Below are positions 1 to 9,599 of a stretch of 64,000 nt of DNA, one piece after another. The translations under genes and the position numbers were made by a program. Source of the DNA: Gibbula magus (Eukaryota; Mollusca; Gastropoda; Trochida; Trochidae); assembly GCA_936450465.1 (NCBI GenBank), contig OW388289.1, positions 77,116,593-77,180,592 on the forward strand. Direction: 5' to 3'. The first letter of the stretch is position 1. Each line of letters opens with the position of its first letter. Below the pieces are notes generated by a model that worked only from the letters and a program-made list of their open reading frames with translations, was not told the origin of the DNA and searched no databases.

Positions 1-1
1 A

Positions 2-620
2 ATCAACTAGGAAGCTCTACGACTTCCAGTGGAACTTCTTCGCAAACTTTTGCAAGTAGAACGGGTTTGACATTCTATCAGTCACGATTCCCCAAGTCGC
101 CGAGTACTTGGTTCACCTCCGGACGCGGGGATGTCTTAAGGCCTCCTCCATTAACACCTACTTGGCCGCGATTATGTCCGTAAGCAGGAGCCAGGTATCG
201 ATATATCCGTGCTCAAGGAGATCATCAGAACCTATCGCCAGGTGGACAGACAACAGAAATCTAGGCCTCCGGAGTGGGACTTGGCGGTGGTGTTGAACCA
301 CCTCAAATCAGATTACTATGAACCTCTCTCCGAGGCGAACATCTTGCGTCTCAGTGAAAACGGCTTTCCTGGTAGCCATGGCGTTGGCTGCCAGGATATC
401 AGAACTTCGAACCTGCAAGCAGACTTACTCCGCTACGAGTGAGGGACTGCCGCGTGGCAACTAGATACTATGGCTCTTAAGGCGGGCTGTTTCTGGGAGT
501 CCGGTATGGTTGTTCCTAATCACAACTTATGCGACGTGTCTACCGAAGATCTGGAAGATGTGGCAAGGTTGGGGCCTCAGATGTTCGCCCAGCACCCGGA
601 CCTCCTCGGGACACCCTTCT
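2..620 (+). pseudogene. Tyrosine recombinase relic of a DIRS-type retroelement
   Basis: Conceptual translation across frameshifts and at least one stop gives a DIRS/Ngaro-type tyrosine recombinase N-terminal and core-entry region. Blocks seen in order are TRKLYDFQWNFFANF (about 5-50), PQVAEYLVHLRT (about 92-127), SSINTYLAAIMSVSRSQ (about 145-195), then RPPEWDLAVVLNHLKSDYYE (about 265-325) and a shifted frame reading roughly TAFLV-A-A-ARISELRTLQ to about 440. In this family the enzyme integrates circular cDNA. The catalytic R-H-R-Y set cannot be read out intact here, so the copy is dead. The window begins inside it. The family is assigned from the motif pattern; a Crypton-type recombinase is less likely. 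Confidence 0.7.
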
Positions 621-925
621 AGGGGTTTCCCATCGTCACGATAAGGGGTTCGTCCCCGTCCCTAAGTGCATATAATAAACTTCGCATCACATTTTTTTCT
701 TTGTTTTTGTGTTGTATGTTTTAGAAGTTACTTGGCGACCGCTATGGTCTGTACCGCCGACAACTCAGGGGCGGTGGTAGGTAAACCCTTAGGGTTGAGG
801 TAGGCTCCTATCCCGGTACCATTACGACCCCGATTAGACGTAGCGGACCAGTCGCCAAATAGGAGTTACCTCCTCTGCTCTCGGATTGGCTCGCAGCCCG
901 ACTCCTTCAGTGGCATGTTGGATAC

Positions 926-1250
926 GGTGAGTTATCAACTAGAGTATGTAAATAATAGTACGTTTTTGACTAAAGGTCATTATTTATACTCAACGTTGAT
1001 AACTCACCGGTCTGTATACCCCTCCCACCTCCCCTCCTGTGAGTATGAGATCTGCCTGCGTCCAGGCTCCAGGGGCAAGAAGTGACGTCACTGGGTTAAG
1101 CCAACTAGCGGGGAGAGAGGATGTAGGGAGGTAACTCTCTTCATTTTACTGTGTTATATTGGTCGAGTGATTAATTGAGAGAGACTTAATTTTCTGCGTT
1201 GAGTTATAAACGGTGAGTATAAAAAATGACGTTTAATCAAAAACGTACTA
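926..1250. repeat. Inverted repeats downstream of the DIRS-type relic
   Basis: A perfect 14-bp inverted repeat, GGTGAGTTATCAAC at 926-939 against its complement at 995-1008, extends imperfectly inward to about 956 and 978. A further diverged copy of the right-arm sequence, in the complementary orientation, lies at 1199-1250 and includes CAAAAACGTACTA. DIRS-type elements carry inverted terminal repeats and internal complementary segments, so these probably belong to the same dead element as the recombinase relic. That link is inferred from proximity. Confidence 0.5.
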
Positions 1251-1479
1251 TTTTGAATATTGTAATGTTTAAACGGTGAATCTGAAATAGTGTTTCAATT
1301 ACCGAGTTAAGCACATGCAGCGAAAATCATTGTGGCACGGATTCTTGAAAGGTACTTTCAAACGGATGTGACAATAAAAGAAAAACGATAAGAGTTCTGA
1401 ATAATTTTATCACAATTTAACAGTATGGATCCAGCACTTATTAATCTCCATAAATAAGTCCTTTTGGATCTAGGTTTGG

Positions 1480-2250
1480 TCCGACGTAATTGGAAATTGA
1501 CGTCATCGAGGAAGGTACATTGCTCTGGCGACATATGCTTCCTCACAGATGGCCGTCAACGTGTTTGAAGGACCAAAGACAGTGCATATACATGCTTCAG
1601 TTGCGTTTGGTGGGGGATAGTTATGGTCTGATGATGCATTTCCCATGACTGTAAGCTGGATCTTGTCACGGTATGACGAAATCTAAATGCCGAACGATAC
1701 ATCCGGGATATCCTGTTCCCCATCCTAGTACCTCAATTTGACAGTCACGCTGTGGCAACTCGCCCGTTATGTAGAGGGTAATGTCCGAGTAACTCTCCAT
1801 TCCTTAAAAATAATGGAGCCGAGGCCCATTATTTTTAAGGAATGGAGAGTTACGAGGATATTACCCTACTTAAATTACAATAAAAGTAATACTCGTTTAT
1901 CCAAATTGCTTTAAAAAGTTAAAGAAATTCAATTTCTTCTTCAAAAATATGATGTGATGTGTAACTCTCCATTCCTGAAAAATAATGGAGTGAAAGAACA
2001 ATAGGATGACGTCACAAGTGTAATTTAATCGTGGATGACGACGCTCGGCCTCCCCGTGCCCGTGCTGTGAAGGCGTATGTTCAAAACAACTCCGTCACCC
2101 AACTACCCTGGCCTGTTATTTGTCCAGATTATAATCCGTTGGACCATGCATGTGACAATCAACATTCACTCATGACCAATGTATGTTATCCCTTACTCAA
2201 AATGCAGCTTCATGACAGTTTCAGACTCATTTCTGACTTGCTGTAATGAC
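1480..2250 (+). pseudogene. Tc1/mariner transposase relic
   Basis: Translating across frameshifts recovers Tc1-family transposase blocks: RRNW (about 1483), DGRQRVWR (about 1540-1565), ISHDCKLDLVTV (about 1635-1670), NAERYIRDILFPILVPQFDS (about 1687-1745), then after an insertion MDDDARPPRARAVKAYVQNN (2031-2090) and LPWPVICPDYNPLDHA (about 2103-2150). The second Asp of the DDE triad lies in MDDDARP, and the third acidic position near PDYNP is decayed. Stops and frame changes are frequent. A different Tc1 relic lies at about 24.25-24.71 kb. Confidence 0.8.
1775..2030. repeat. Palindromic insertion splitting the Tc1 relic
   Basis: A perfect 28-bp inverted repeat (1789-1816 against 1826-1853) with a 9-nt loop, extended imperfectly to 1775 and 1867. 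The arm contains GTAACTCTCCATTCC and AAAAATAATGG. A third copy of the same motif, with one internal base different, lies in direct orientation at 1961-1990. The whole segment sits between the Tc1 blocks FDSHAVATRPL and MDDDARP, which are contiguous in the related Tc1 copy, so it is an insertion into the dead transposase. No clear target duplication is visible. Confidence 0.6.
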
Positions 2251-2439
2251 AGTTTGAAGTCACACTTACGAAAGGTGAACAATTCGGGTGTCGCTCAATT
2301 AATTACCGTATGTATATATCTCCAGGCATATAATTATTGCTTCATATAAAACGTTTCATAGCGCTCGGATTAGTTAGTTTTGACTTCTGTCTGATTGAAA
2401 TTGACCGTTTTCCGGAGAATAAAAGTTGCAAAAATAGTG

Positions 2440-2530
2440 TATCTACCGGGATACGAACTCAAATTGTTCGGAGGTTTCTCTGATGACGTCCCGTATGCTA
2501 ACATGTTCTGACGCAATTCATTTAACCAAT
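2440..2530 (-). repeat. tRNA-like SINE relic
   Basis: Read on the minus strand, GAGTTCGTATCCC (complement of 2448-2460) resembles a Pol III B box, and TTAGCATACGGGAC about 40 nt before it resembles a decayed A box. The arrangement fits a tRNA-derived SINE head. No tail or target duplication is evident. Confidence 0.3.
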
Positions 2531-2964
2531 CACAAGACCTGCATCAAAAGCTTGCGGTGCGAGAACTAAGGGCAGATAACTCCAAACAGCTATCCTTTTG
2601 TCTGTTTTCAAAACGGCGACCGTTTAACAACTATGATGGTTAGCTATTTGACTGGGCTTTGTCTGTGCTAAACTGGTACTGAACACGGCGAGGAATTAAC
2701 ATAATCTGTTCGTATCCCGCTAGATGCATTATTTTGCAAAGTTTATTCCTTGGAAGATCAGTCGATTTTTAATCAGACTGCTACGAAAAACAAATCTGAG
2801 ATCATGCCTTTCGTTTGAAAAAACAAATAAACAAAAGATCCTAAAGGGTTTACATAACTAATAGTCCTCTCTTCACGTGATGATTGTGCCACTTACGGTA
2901 CTAAGTTTCATTGAGCTTCGCGTTGCATTTAAATTCTGCTCTATATACGTCTATAAATAAAAAT

Positions 2965-3581
2965 AGAGTCATTGGCTCTGTAGCTCATCAGGCTTTATAT
3001 ATATTAACTAATTAAAAGTGTCAACTTCTAGGCGAGAGGTACAACAAATAGGAAGCACTTTAAACGGAGAAAATGAAATAGGTCTTAAGTTCCTTACTCC
3101 TCTTTGAGGCAAGAGATAAAATCCCCTACAAATAAAGACACACTTGAAGATTTAATTCATCACTGTTGTTTCCTTTAAATAACCTCCCTTTGAAGAGCAC
3201 ATAAAATCTCAAGATGAAAATAGCGTTTCAGGTCAGGACCTCTGTGCCCTATATTTGGGGTCGCAGGATCATGTAATCTACAATTTAGAATATTCATTGG
3301 CTAAAGAGTCTGTACACAACATTTCACCCTTCTAGGTCTTTTCGTTCTGGAGGAGAAGATGAAATAAGGTTTTTAAGGTCGTGACCTCTGTGACCCTATT
3401 TGGTGTCACAGGGTCACCAATTTTACAATTTAGAATCCCCATTGACCAATGAGTCTACAGAAAATGTCAGCTCCCTAGACCAAGTGGTTCTGGAGAAGAA
3501 GAGGAAATGCGAGTTTACAGACGGGTGGACGGACGGACGGACAGATGCCCATCGGGCCTTCCAAGCCAGATGAGCTAAAAA
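2965..3581 (+). repeat. Interspersed repeat, copy 1 (ends GATGAGCTAAAAA)
   Basis: Starts AGAGTCATTGGCTCTGTAGC and ends GATGAGCTAAAAA. It contains the block TGGTTCTGGAGAAGAAG and a GACG run (GACGGACGGACGGACAGA, about 3526-3545). The same start occurs at 4246, 6404, 12596 and 13658 in this window, so this is a dispersed family. The start (GCTCTGTAGCTCATC) and the end (GATGAGCTA) share a short inverted match, GATGAGCTA against TAGCTCATC. Family name unknown; similar GACGG-rich repeats are common in molluscan genomes. Confidence 0.65.
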
Positions 3582-3898
3582 TACGAAAAAAACCCCTAAA
3601 ACGCACATCTGCACTACTTGCTTGATACACATACAAACATCAATGAAAGTATGGTCAACAATGTTTGATTTATGGTTCAGGAAATAAAGCATGAAATCAA
3701 AGACGAACAACTTTCTACTTTCAATTTCTTAGTAGAGACAGGGAATAACAAACGTCTGCAGCTGTACAGCTGAAACATAAGACCGATGTAAGTAATTTGA
3801 ATATGAGGGTGCTATTCATTTTATTTACTACGGTTCGGAAAATATGGTGAAATTGAGAAGCTTGAAGACAAATGAAAGAGCAACAAAACAAATCTCAC

Positions 3899-4145
3899 CC
3901 AAATTATTGAAAAATCCCGTCCGTCTAAAGATATCAAAAGGCGACTGTGATAAGAAAATGGTACTAGTCCCGAAACCGCCTAAGAAGAGGTTGCCGTCGT
4001 GTGTTATGGACACAATATTACAGACGGAGCACTGGCTGTTAGTGCGCTCAGGGTCCGTACAGTTCACAGCGGCGATAGGAATCTGGGTGGCGAAATCCTC
4101 GGGAAGGTTCACCACTCCGAATGGGTTCAACGTTGGGAGAGCATT
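3899..4145 (-). CDS. Candidate internal exon of an unrecognised protein
   Basis: On the minus strand an acceptor (CATCGTTTTCAG) precedes an 82-codon open stretch that ends at a GTGAGA donor at 3898-3893. The reading contains PFGVVNLPEDFATQIPIA, VNCTDPERTNSQCSVCNIVS (three cysteines) and GNLFLGGFGTSTIF. Third codon positions are markedly richer in G and C than the surrounding DNA, which favours coding on this strand. No neighbouring exon was found on either side, so it may belong to a decayed or widely split gene. The opposite strand also stays open for 101 codons and I treat that as the shadow. The family is not recognised. Confidence 0.4.
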
Positions 4146-4245
4146 CTGAAAACGATGTTTTGATGGGAAATATTACTATAAACTAAGTTCTTATTCTTAT
4201 TAGTACTTATTTTGCTTAATCATTGACAGGAAGAGATAAAACAGA

Positions 4246-4545
4246 ACCATTGGCACTGTAGCTCATCGGGTATTTCAATACTCGTTAGAGCCTTTATTTT
4301 AGGGTGTATAGGGTAATGATATTTACAAATCTTAATTTCAATCCATCCAAAAAAATATTTCAACAAATTTGTAGTCGTTTCTAGGTTTCGCTAACAGTGC
4401 CTGCCACGCCCGTATATCAAGGGGTTGAGGCACAAATGTACAAATCCCCTAAGCGCAAGGTACATCCCCACTAAAATTTAGATTTGAGAGTGCAGCAGTT
4501 CTGGAGGAAAATTGTGAAAAGTTTACGGACGCCGGACGTAAAACG
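4246..4545 (+). repeat. Interspersed repeat, copy 2 (truncated)
   Basis: Begins with the family head, here AACCATTGGCACTGTAGCTC, and contains GAGAGTGCAGCAGTTCTGGA and the block TTTACGGACGCCGGACG near its end. The terminal GATGAGCTAAAAA is missing, so the copy is 3' truncated. It belongs to the same family as 2965-3581. Confidence 0.5.
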
Positions 4546-4987
4546 TTAATTGTTTTAAACGTTTTAGAAAAAAAATACTTTGAAACATGTTGCGTCCGAT
4601 GGGTTCTTTTGCTCTCTTACAAGAGCCGGAAATTTATTACATACATGATGTTCACTTGCTTGTTTCATTCACACTGACCCAAAACATTGTGTTAAATGTC
4701 ATTGTAGTAATGAACATTTATTATATCAAACATACTAACGTTTTAACTCTCACGAGTTAACATATCGACGCTTATGTAACCAAAATACAGTCAATGTAGG
4801 AGCATATAATTTGAAAATGAAATTTATCAAGTTTCACAAAGCTAACAGTATTTTAATTTATATTTAAAGTCCTTTGAAAATATATTTATTTTAATTTTCT
4901 CTTAATGCGATATTTGTTTATTTGTTTAACATATTTATTTTAATCAGCGTAACATAAAAGAAGAATGAGGACCGATGTTATTGATCG

Positions 4988-5035
4988 ACAACTTCTTTAT
5001 TTTATGTACAGGCGACGTTTCGATAAAGTTCTAAT
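4988..5035 (-). repeat. Penelope-like element end fragment
   Basis: Read on the minus strand this contains ATCGAAACGTCG followed by AATAAAGAAGTTGT. The same layout occurs at 35440-35500 (minus). Sequences ending CGAAACGTCG...AAAGAAGTTG are typical of termini of Penelope-like retroelements, which carry hammerhead motifs. No hammerhead core survives in this copy. Confidence 0.35.
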
Positions 5036-5211
5036 GTCGTTGTTAAGCAAGTGATACATGAGAAGAATTTGGAGATAGGGTTGTTCTACCATAGTTTGCT
5101 CTTGATGGAGTGCAGTAGGTAGAGACAGATGAAATACGCAAATAATATGGCATGTAAGCGTAGAATATAACAAAACATGACATTGTATAATAATTGCATG
5201 ATTGCTTTAGA

Positions 5212-5271
5212 GTGAGTGGGTGAGTTATTGTTTAACGCCGCTTCGGCAGTATTGCAGCCATTAGCGGCGAA
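5212..5271 (+). repeat. 60-bp retroposed SINE head fragment with 11-bp TSD
   Basis: The insert starts GTGAGTGGGTGAGTTATTG and contains AACGCCGCTTCGGCAGTATT. It is bounded by exact 11-bp direct repeats ATTGCTTTAGA at 5201-5211 and 5272-5282. The sequence matches the start of the very abundant gastropod retroposon known from abalone-type genomes (from memory of that family). A second head fragment lies at 14921-14975. Confidence 0.6.
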
Positions 5272-5466
5272 ATTGCTTTAGAACATGGTTATATTAGAAA
5301 CTAACGTCGTCTCTTAATAAAAAATATAAACTTGTCTTCATTCTTCATCATTTCAACTTTTAAAATGCCACTCAAAGAACATACAAGAAGCATGTTTTAA
5401 CAAGAAACTGAGTGAGAAATTAGAATAAGTTGAGGCGTAATTTGAGACATTTTGAAATAATATAAC

Positions 5467-5498
5467 AAAACATAGTTTTATGATACTAATTCACCAAT
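5467..5498. repeat. 32-bp exact inverted repeat, left member
   Basis: This 32-nt sequence occurs as an exact reverse complement at 8813-8844, 3.3 kb away. The core reads CATAGTTTTATGATACTAAT. The identity stops abruptly on both sides. It probably marks two fragments of one repeat family or an old rearrangement. No coding content. Confidence 0.6.
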
Positions 5499-5499
5499 C

Positions 5500-6400
5500 G
5501 TCAATATCCATGTTACTTGACTCACCACAAATTCCAAATTATGAAATACAGAACAGATTGCCAGAAAACTCGTAAATCTGTTCAGTAATCCGAAGGTAAA
5601 TATGCCAGCCATACTGGCTGAGATGTGCGTTCTACTGATTGGCCGTGACCATACACCCTCTGTCCCTCAACGGGCGGATGTCAAGCGAGGCGATTATCAC
5701 GGTCAAACATAATAAAACGGACGTTCTTATTAATTAGCTTTCCCCTCTCAGAAATCCAAGACCTTTTATGTCTTAGTTCAATACATGCTGGCATGATTTA
5801 TTGTGGACTGACACATCGTCCTAAAGGCTATGTGGTGGAATGAATGGTCGGAGTCGACGAAAAACATCACTAAGTCTTGGTTTTACTATGAACGCAGTCG
5901 TTGACATTTGGTTTTATTAAGATGCCTCTGCTTGTTTTAGAGAAGAAACAAGGTCTTGTACTCTGTACTTGTAAATTCTTGCTTACGTACTTATGTCTTT
6001 AACAGCGTTTGTCTCGGCAGTGAGCTTGTTTCCATGGGTACACTTTCAGTTGCATGCAGGTCACGTATTAAAACACATACCTTGCTTTTCGGATGCTGGT
6101 TTAATGGATGACGGGTAATGAGGGATTACCTTTTATATTTTATTTTAATTACCAAATACTGAATTCTAGAGTATTACATAATTAATATAATGCGGGAATC
6201 TCTGTAAAATATGTATATTTTGGAAGAATTTGATTAAGAATTATTATACTCATTGCAACAGAAATATGATGGTATAGATTATTTGGTTAATAATTTTTTT
6301 TTTTTTTTGAAATTTCAAGATGAAAGTTTAAATTTCAAGATTGTAGGTTGAAAATTAAACTTATGGATTTAAATCCTATGGCTTGCATTGGAATTTTAAA
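5500..6400. other. No gene seen
   Basis: AT-rich sequence without a supportable gene. It contains a short hairpin (CAGCCA/TGGCTG, near 5603-5618) and a poly-T run near 6296-6309. Confidence 0.5.
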
Positions 6401-6403
6401 AAA

Positions 6404-6778
6404 GAGAACCATGGGCTCTGTAGCACATCAACATTTTCATTGTTGGAAGTAGAATTTCAAGACTCCAACAAAATCCCTAGGCGGGGAAAAGGGGAACCTC
6501 ATACTGTATCCCTGCTTCTTAACCAATGAAAGCCCATCTTGACCGAGTGACTTAAAAGATCTAGGCATTTGACTTTTTGTCCTTCGAATATGTCTGATGC
6601 ACAAATACACTATTTTTGGTATTCTTCTCTCAATCGGTCTTCTTTATTTATCAGCATGTTTATGGGGTCACAGGTCCACCAAATCTATAAGTTCGGATCC
6701 CCACTGACCAAGGAGTATGTACGTAAAATTGAGTCACTGGTTCTGAATAGAAGTATTGGGTTCAAAATGAGAGTATTA
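6404..6778 (+). repeat. Interspersed repeat, copy 3 (diverged)
   Basis: The family head AGAGAACCATGGGCTCTGTA is present, followed by internal blocks with GACCAAGGAGTATGT and CACTGGTTCTGAATAGAAG that match copy 1. The GACGG run and the terminal GATGAGCTAAAAA are absent. A short ATACAT run lies just downstream (6883-6898). Confidence 0.5.
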
Positions 6779-6799
6779 TGAATACAAAAGCAAACAGAG

Positions 6800-7620
6800 G
6801 ACTGAATTGATTGACTTCTTTACTTCTAGTTTACCATGGATAAAAGTAAAAGCTGCGTCAAGTCACCAAACCATCTCTACATACATACATACATACATTC
6901 GTTCTATACAATGCGTTTTTGCTGGTCTCTAAGAATGACACGGTTCATAATACACTTACACTTTGCCTTGTATGAAGAAATATGGCAGCATGTTTAATTA
7001 CCATATGTCGTTTTAAGCTATTCGTAGCGCTTCATACCTGTGATTTGCAGGTGTTGATAAATAAGTCTTGCTTCAAGGGAATATATTTTTAAATAAGTAA
7101 AAAGAGGATAAAACAAACCTAGTATTGTTAAATTAAGAGTGTAGACACAATCAAATCAAATATATGTATATAATCGACTATAAACAAATGTATATATTAA
7201 CTTTGAGCAAATTTCCATTTAGCATTTAGCATTAAGTAACAAATCATAAAGTTACTGTTTTCTGTTTTACATGTTAAACGGGTCCTCTTTTGTCATCTTC
7301 TAAGTATATCACCATGGAAATTCAATATATCATATTGTATGGACTCGATGAAAAATGAACATATGAGGCATTGCGTAATTCTGATGACGTATATGCTTTC
7401 TTTAATTGTAAGTAATGTTTATATATCTGAAGGTCAAGATTTCTCACTAAGGTTTCAATACGCTACTCTGCAAGATTTGCCACACTGATGTACTCCGACG
7501 GACGAATAATTATTGAGAACATCAATATTAAAGAAATATACTACTCATATACGTTTAACGTTATTGAGATAATATATCGGCAGCAGTACAATTTAAAACA
7601 ACGTTTTCGGTTTTCGTTTC
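6800..7620. other. No gene seen
   Basis: AT-rich DNA with no convincing coding region or repeat apart from the short (ACAT)n run near 6883-6898. Confidence 0.5.
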
Positions 7621-7624
7621 AATC

Positions 7625-8365
7625 CCCTTAAGATTCGAATCCACACCCTTAGAGTCAGACACCAATCGCCAGAACGAACTGTATCAACAGTTTACCCATT
7701 CAGCCCAGGATGCCTCATGTAACATTGTTACATTTGTTCCTGTGTTATCTTTAGGATACGAATCCACACCCTTAGAGTCGGACACCAATCGCCAGAACGA
7801 ACTGTATCAACAGTTTATCCATTCAGCCCAGGATGCCTCATGTAACATTGTTACATTTGTTCCTGTGTTATCTTTAGGATACGAATCCACACCCTTAGAG
7901 TCGGACACCAATCGCCAGAACGAACTGTATCAACAGTTTACCCATTCAGCCCAGGATGCCTCATGTAACATTGTTACATTTGTTCCTGTGTTATCTTTAG
8001 GATACGAATCCACACCCTTAGAGTCGGACACCAATCGCCAGAACGAACTGTATCAACAGTTTACCCATTCAGCCCAGGATGCATCATGTAACATTGTTAC
8101 ATTTGTTCCTGTGTTATCTTTAGGATACGAATCCACACCCTTAGAGTCGGACACCAATCGTCAGAACGAACTGTATCAACAGTTTACCCATTCAGCCCAG
8201 GATGCCTCATGTAACATTGTTACATTTGTTCCTGTGTTATCTTTAGGATACGAATCCACACCCTTAGAGTCGGACACCAATCGCCAGAACGAACTGTATC
8301 AACAGTTTACCCATTCAGCCCAGGATGCCTCATGTAACATTGTTACATTTGTTCCTGTGTTATCT
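7625..8365 (+). repeat. Tandem array of six 123-bp units with an uninterrupted reading frame
   Basis: Six head-to-tail units differ at only a handful of positions. The unit includes GAATCCACACCCTTAGAGTC, CAGAACGAACTGTATCAACA and a 15-bp palindrome TGTAACATTGTTACA. Because 123 is divisible by three, one frame stays open across all units (41 residues each, with GYESTPLESDTNRQNELYQQ). It runs on into unique sequence and stops at 8437. Of four within-unit differences, three (TCA/TCG, GCA/GCC, CGT/CGC) are silent and one changes Thr to Ile. Each unit also carries an acceptor-like TTCCTGTGTTATCTTTAG. It may be a minisatellite or a multiplied exon; no known protein matches. Confidence 0.85.
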
Positions 8366-8717
8366 AAAAGTCATGTATTTTTAATACTAACATTACCAGG
8401 GATCGAAAGAATGATTCAACACAAGGCTGTTATATGAAGAAATCACATTTTAATGGCCGGTGTTTTGTGATTGTGATTGAGGCGAGTTTTTGACCCCTAA
8501 CGCTTCTTTCAAGAATATTTTCCTTATTCCACGACTGATAATATTAGTGCAAAAACTTTGCAACACCAGTCTAGCTGTGCTTTTCGGTGAATTATGCGAA
8601 CATCGGTTGAAACATGCTAACCATGGTAATGCTGCTCTGAAATTCAGTATATAGCACGGCAGCCATACCTTACTGCACATATATATAGAAATTATATACA
8701 GCAAAGTTGCCCAGTCC

Positions 8718-8780
8718 CTTGCGGAATTCGAACCCCGAACATCTTGATCCGAGGCCGAACGCGCTACCAGCCGACCAACC
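8718..8780 (-). repeat. tRNA-like SINE head
   Basis: On the minus strand there is a near-perfect B box (GGGGTTCGAATTCC, complement of 8723-8736) and an A-box/D-arm-like GGTCGGCTGGTAGCGCG about 30 nt before it. An intact cloverleaf is not evident, so it is a tRNA-derived SINE head or tRNA pseudogene rather than a functional tRNA. Confidence 0.5.
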
Positions 8781-8812
8781 TTTTTTTGAAAATTGAGTTT
8801 CTTGATTTTGAA

Positions 8813-8844
8813 ATTGGTGAATTAGTATCATAAAACTATGTTTT
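8813..8844. repeat. 32-bp exact inverted repeat, right member
   Basis: Exact reverse complement of 5467-5498, immediately downstream of the tRNA-like segment and a poly-T run. Confidence 0.6.
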
Positions 8845-9009
8845 TACTTATTCGTGCATCACATACGTATAATGAGTTTAACGTGGTTTTGTGCTGTAAC
8901 TGACAGCGTGAATTAGGTTTAAAGAGATATACAGCTTGATAACATGATACCATGTTAGAAAAAAAAGAAGTTTGGTGATCCTTTGGAAACTATGAAGTGT
9001 ATACACGTG

Positions 9010-9465
9010 GCACGTGGTCCTGTGCATAGCTCAGTCGACCGCTATCAGTGAAGTTCAGCAACAACGGGCGTGGCTCGCTGGATGGGTGGGTTACCCGCCT
9101 CATTGCTGAATAAAAACTGAGAGTTTGAAGGGTGATTCCCTGCCCCACACTGAGACATGAGTTGAGAGGCTCGTGGTGTCACCTTGGGCAAGGGACTTTA
9201 TTCGAAATGTGCCTCTGTTCACTCAGCAGTACAATTGAGTACCTGGTTTGGAAGTGAAGGCAATGTGACTGATAACCTTCGAGCGCCTTAATTGGCAGCC
9301 CAGGTTGCATACTCCAAGGGGAGTTGAGAATGAAAAATGGAAAGACATTGGTCCTTATACCAGGGTAATAATGTGAATTTATAGCGCCACTGAGCATCTT
9401 GACGGTGGATATTAGGCGCTTTATAAATGAATTATTATTATTATTATTATTATTATTATACGGCA
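9010..9465 (+). repeat. 5S rRNA-derived SINE with (ATT)n tail
   Basis: Positions 9036-9100 resemble the internal promoter half of 5S rRNA: TGAAGTTCAGCAACAACGGG and CTGGATGGGTG match GAAGTTAAGCAAC...GGGC...TTGGATGGGTGACC of 5S. A central domain with CCTTGGGCAAGGGAC follows (about 9183-9197). The 3' end, with GCGCTTTATAAATGAATT, runs into an ATT microsatellite at 9430-9460. The 5S-type head places it in the SINE3 class. The element looks close to full length, but no target duplication was found. Confidence 0.7.
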
Positions 9466-9599
9466 TATCTATTTATAACTCTCTCTCTGTTTATATTTCT
9501 TTCGTTTGTCTCGACTTGCTGTATAAGGAGTTAGACTGTATTTACAGACTATTATTGTATACGCAGTCAAGGGTTAGCACTTATATGACATGTTTAACA

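Noticed and set aside
3844..4149. 101-codon plus-strand frame
   Set aside because: Lies opposite the candidate minus-strand exon, which has the better GC3 pattern and splice signals. Some doubt remains.
7625..8365. CRISPR-like array
   Set aside because: Units are contiguous 123-bp repeats with no variable spacers, in a eukaryotic genome.
8450..8704. 84-codon minus-strand frame
   Set aside because: No ATG-supported start or homology, and it runs up against the tRNA-like SINE.
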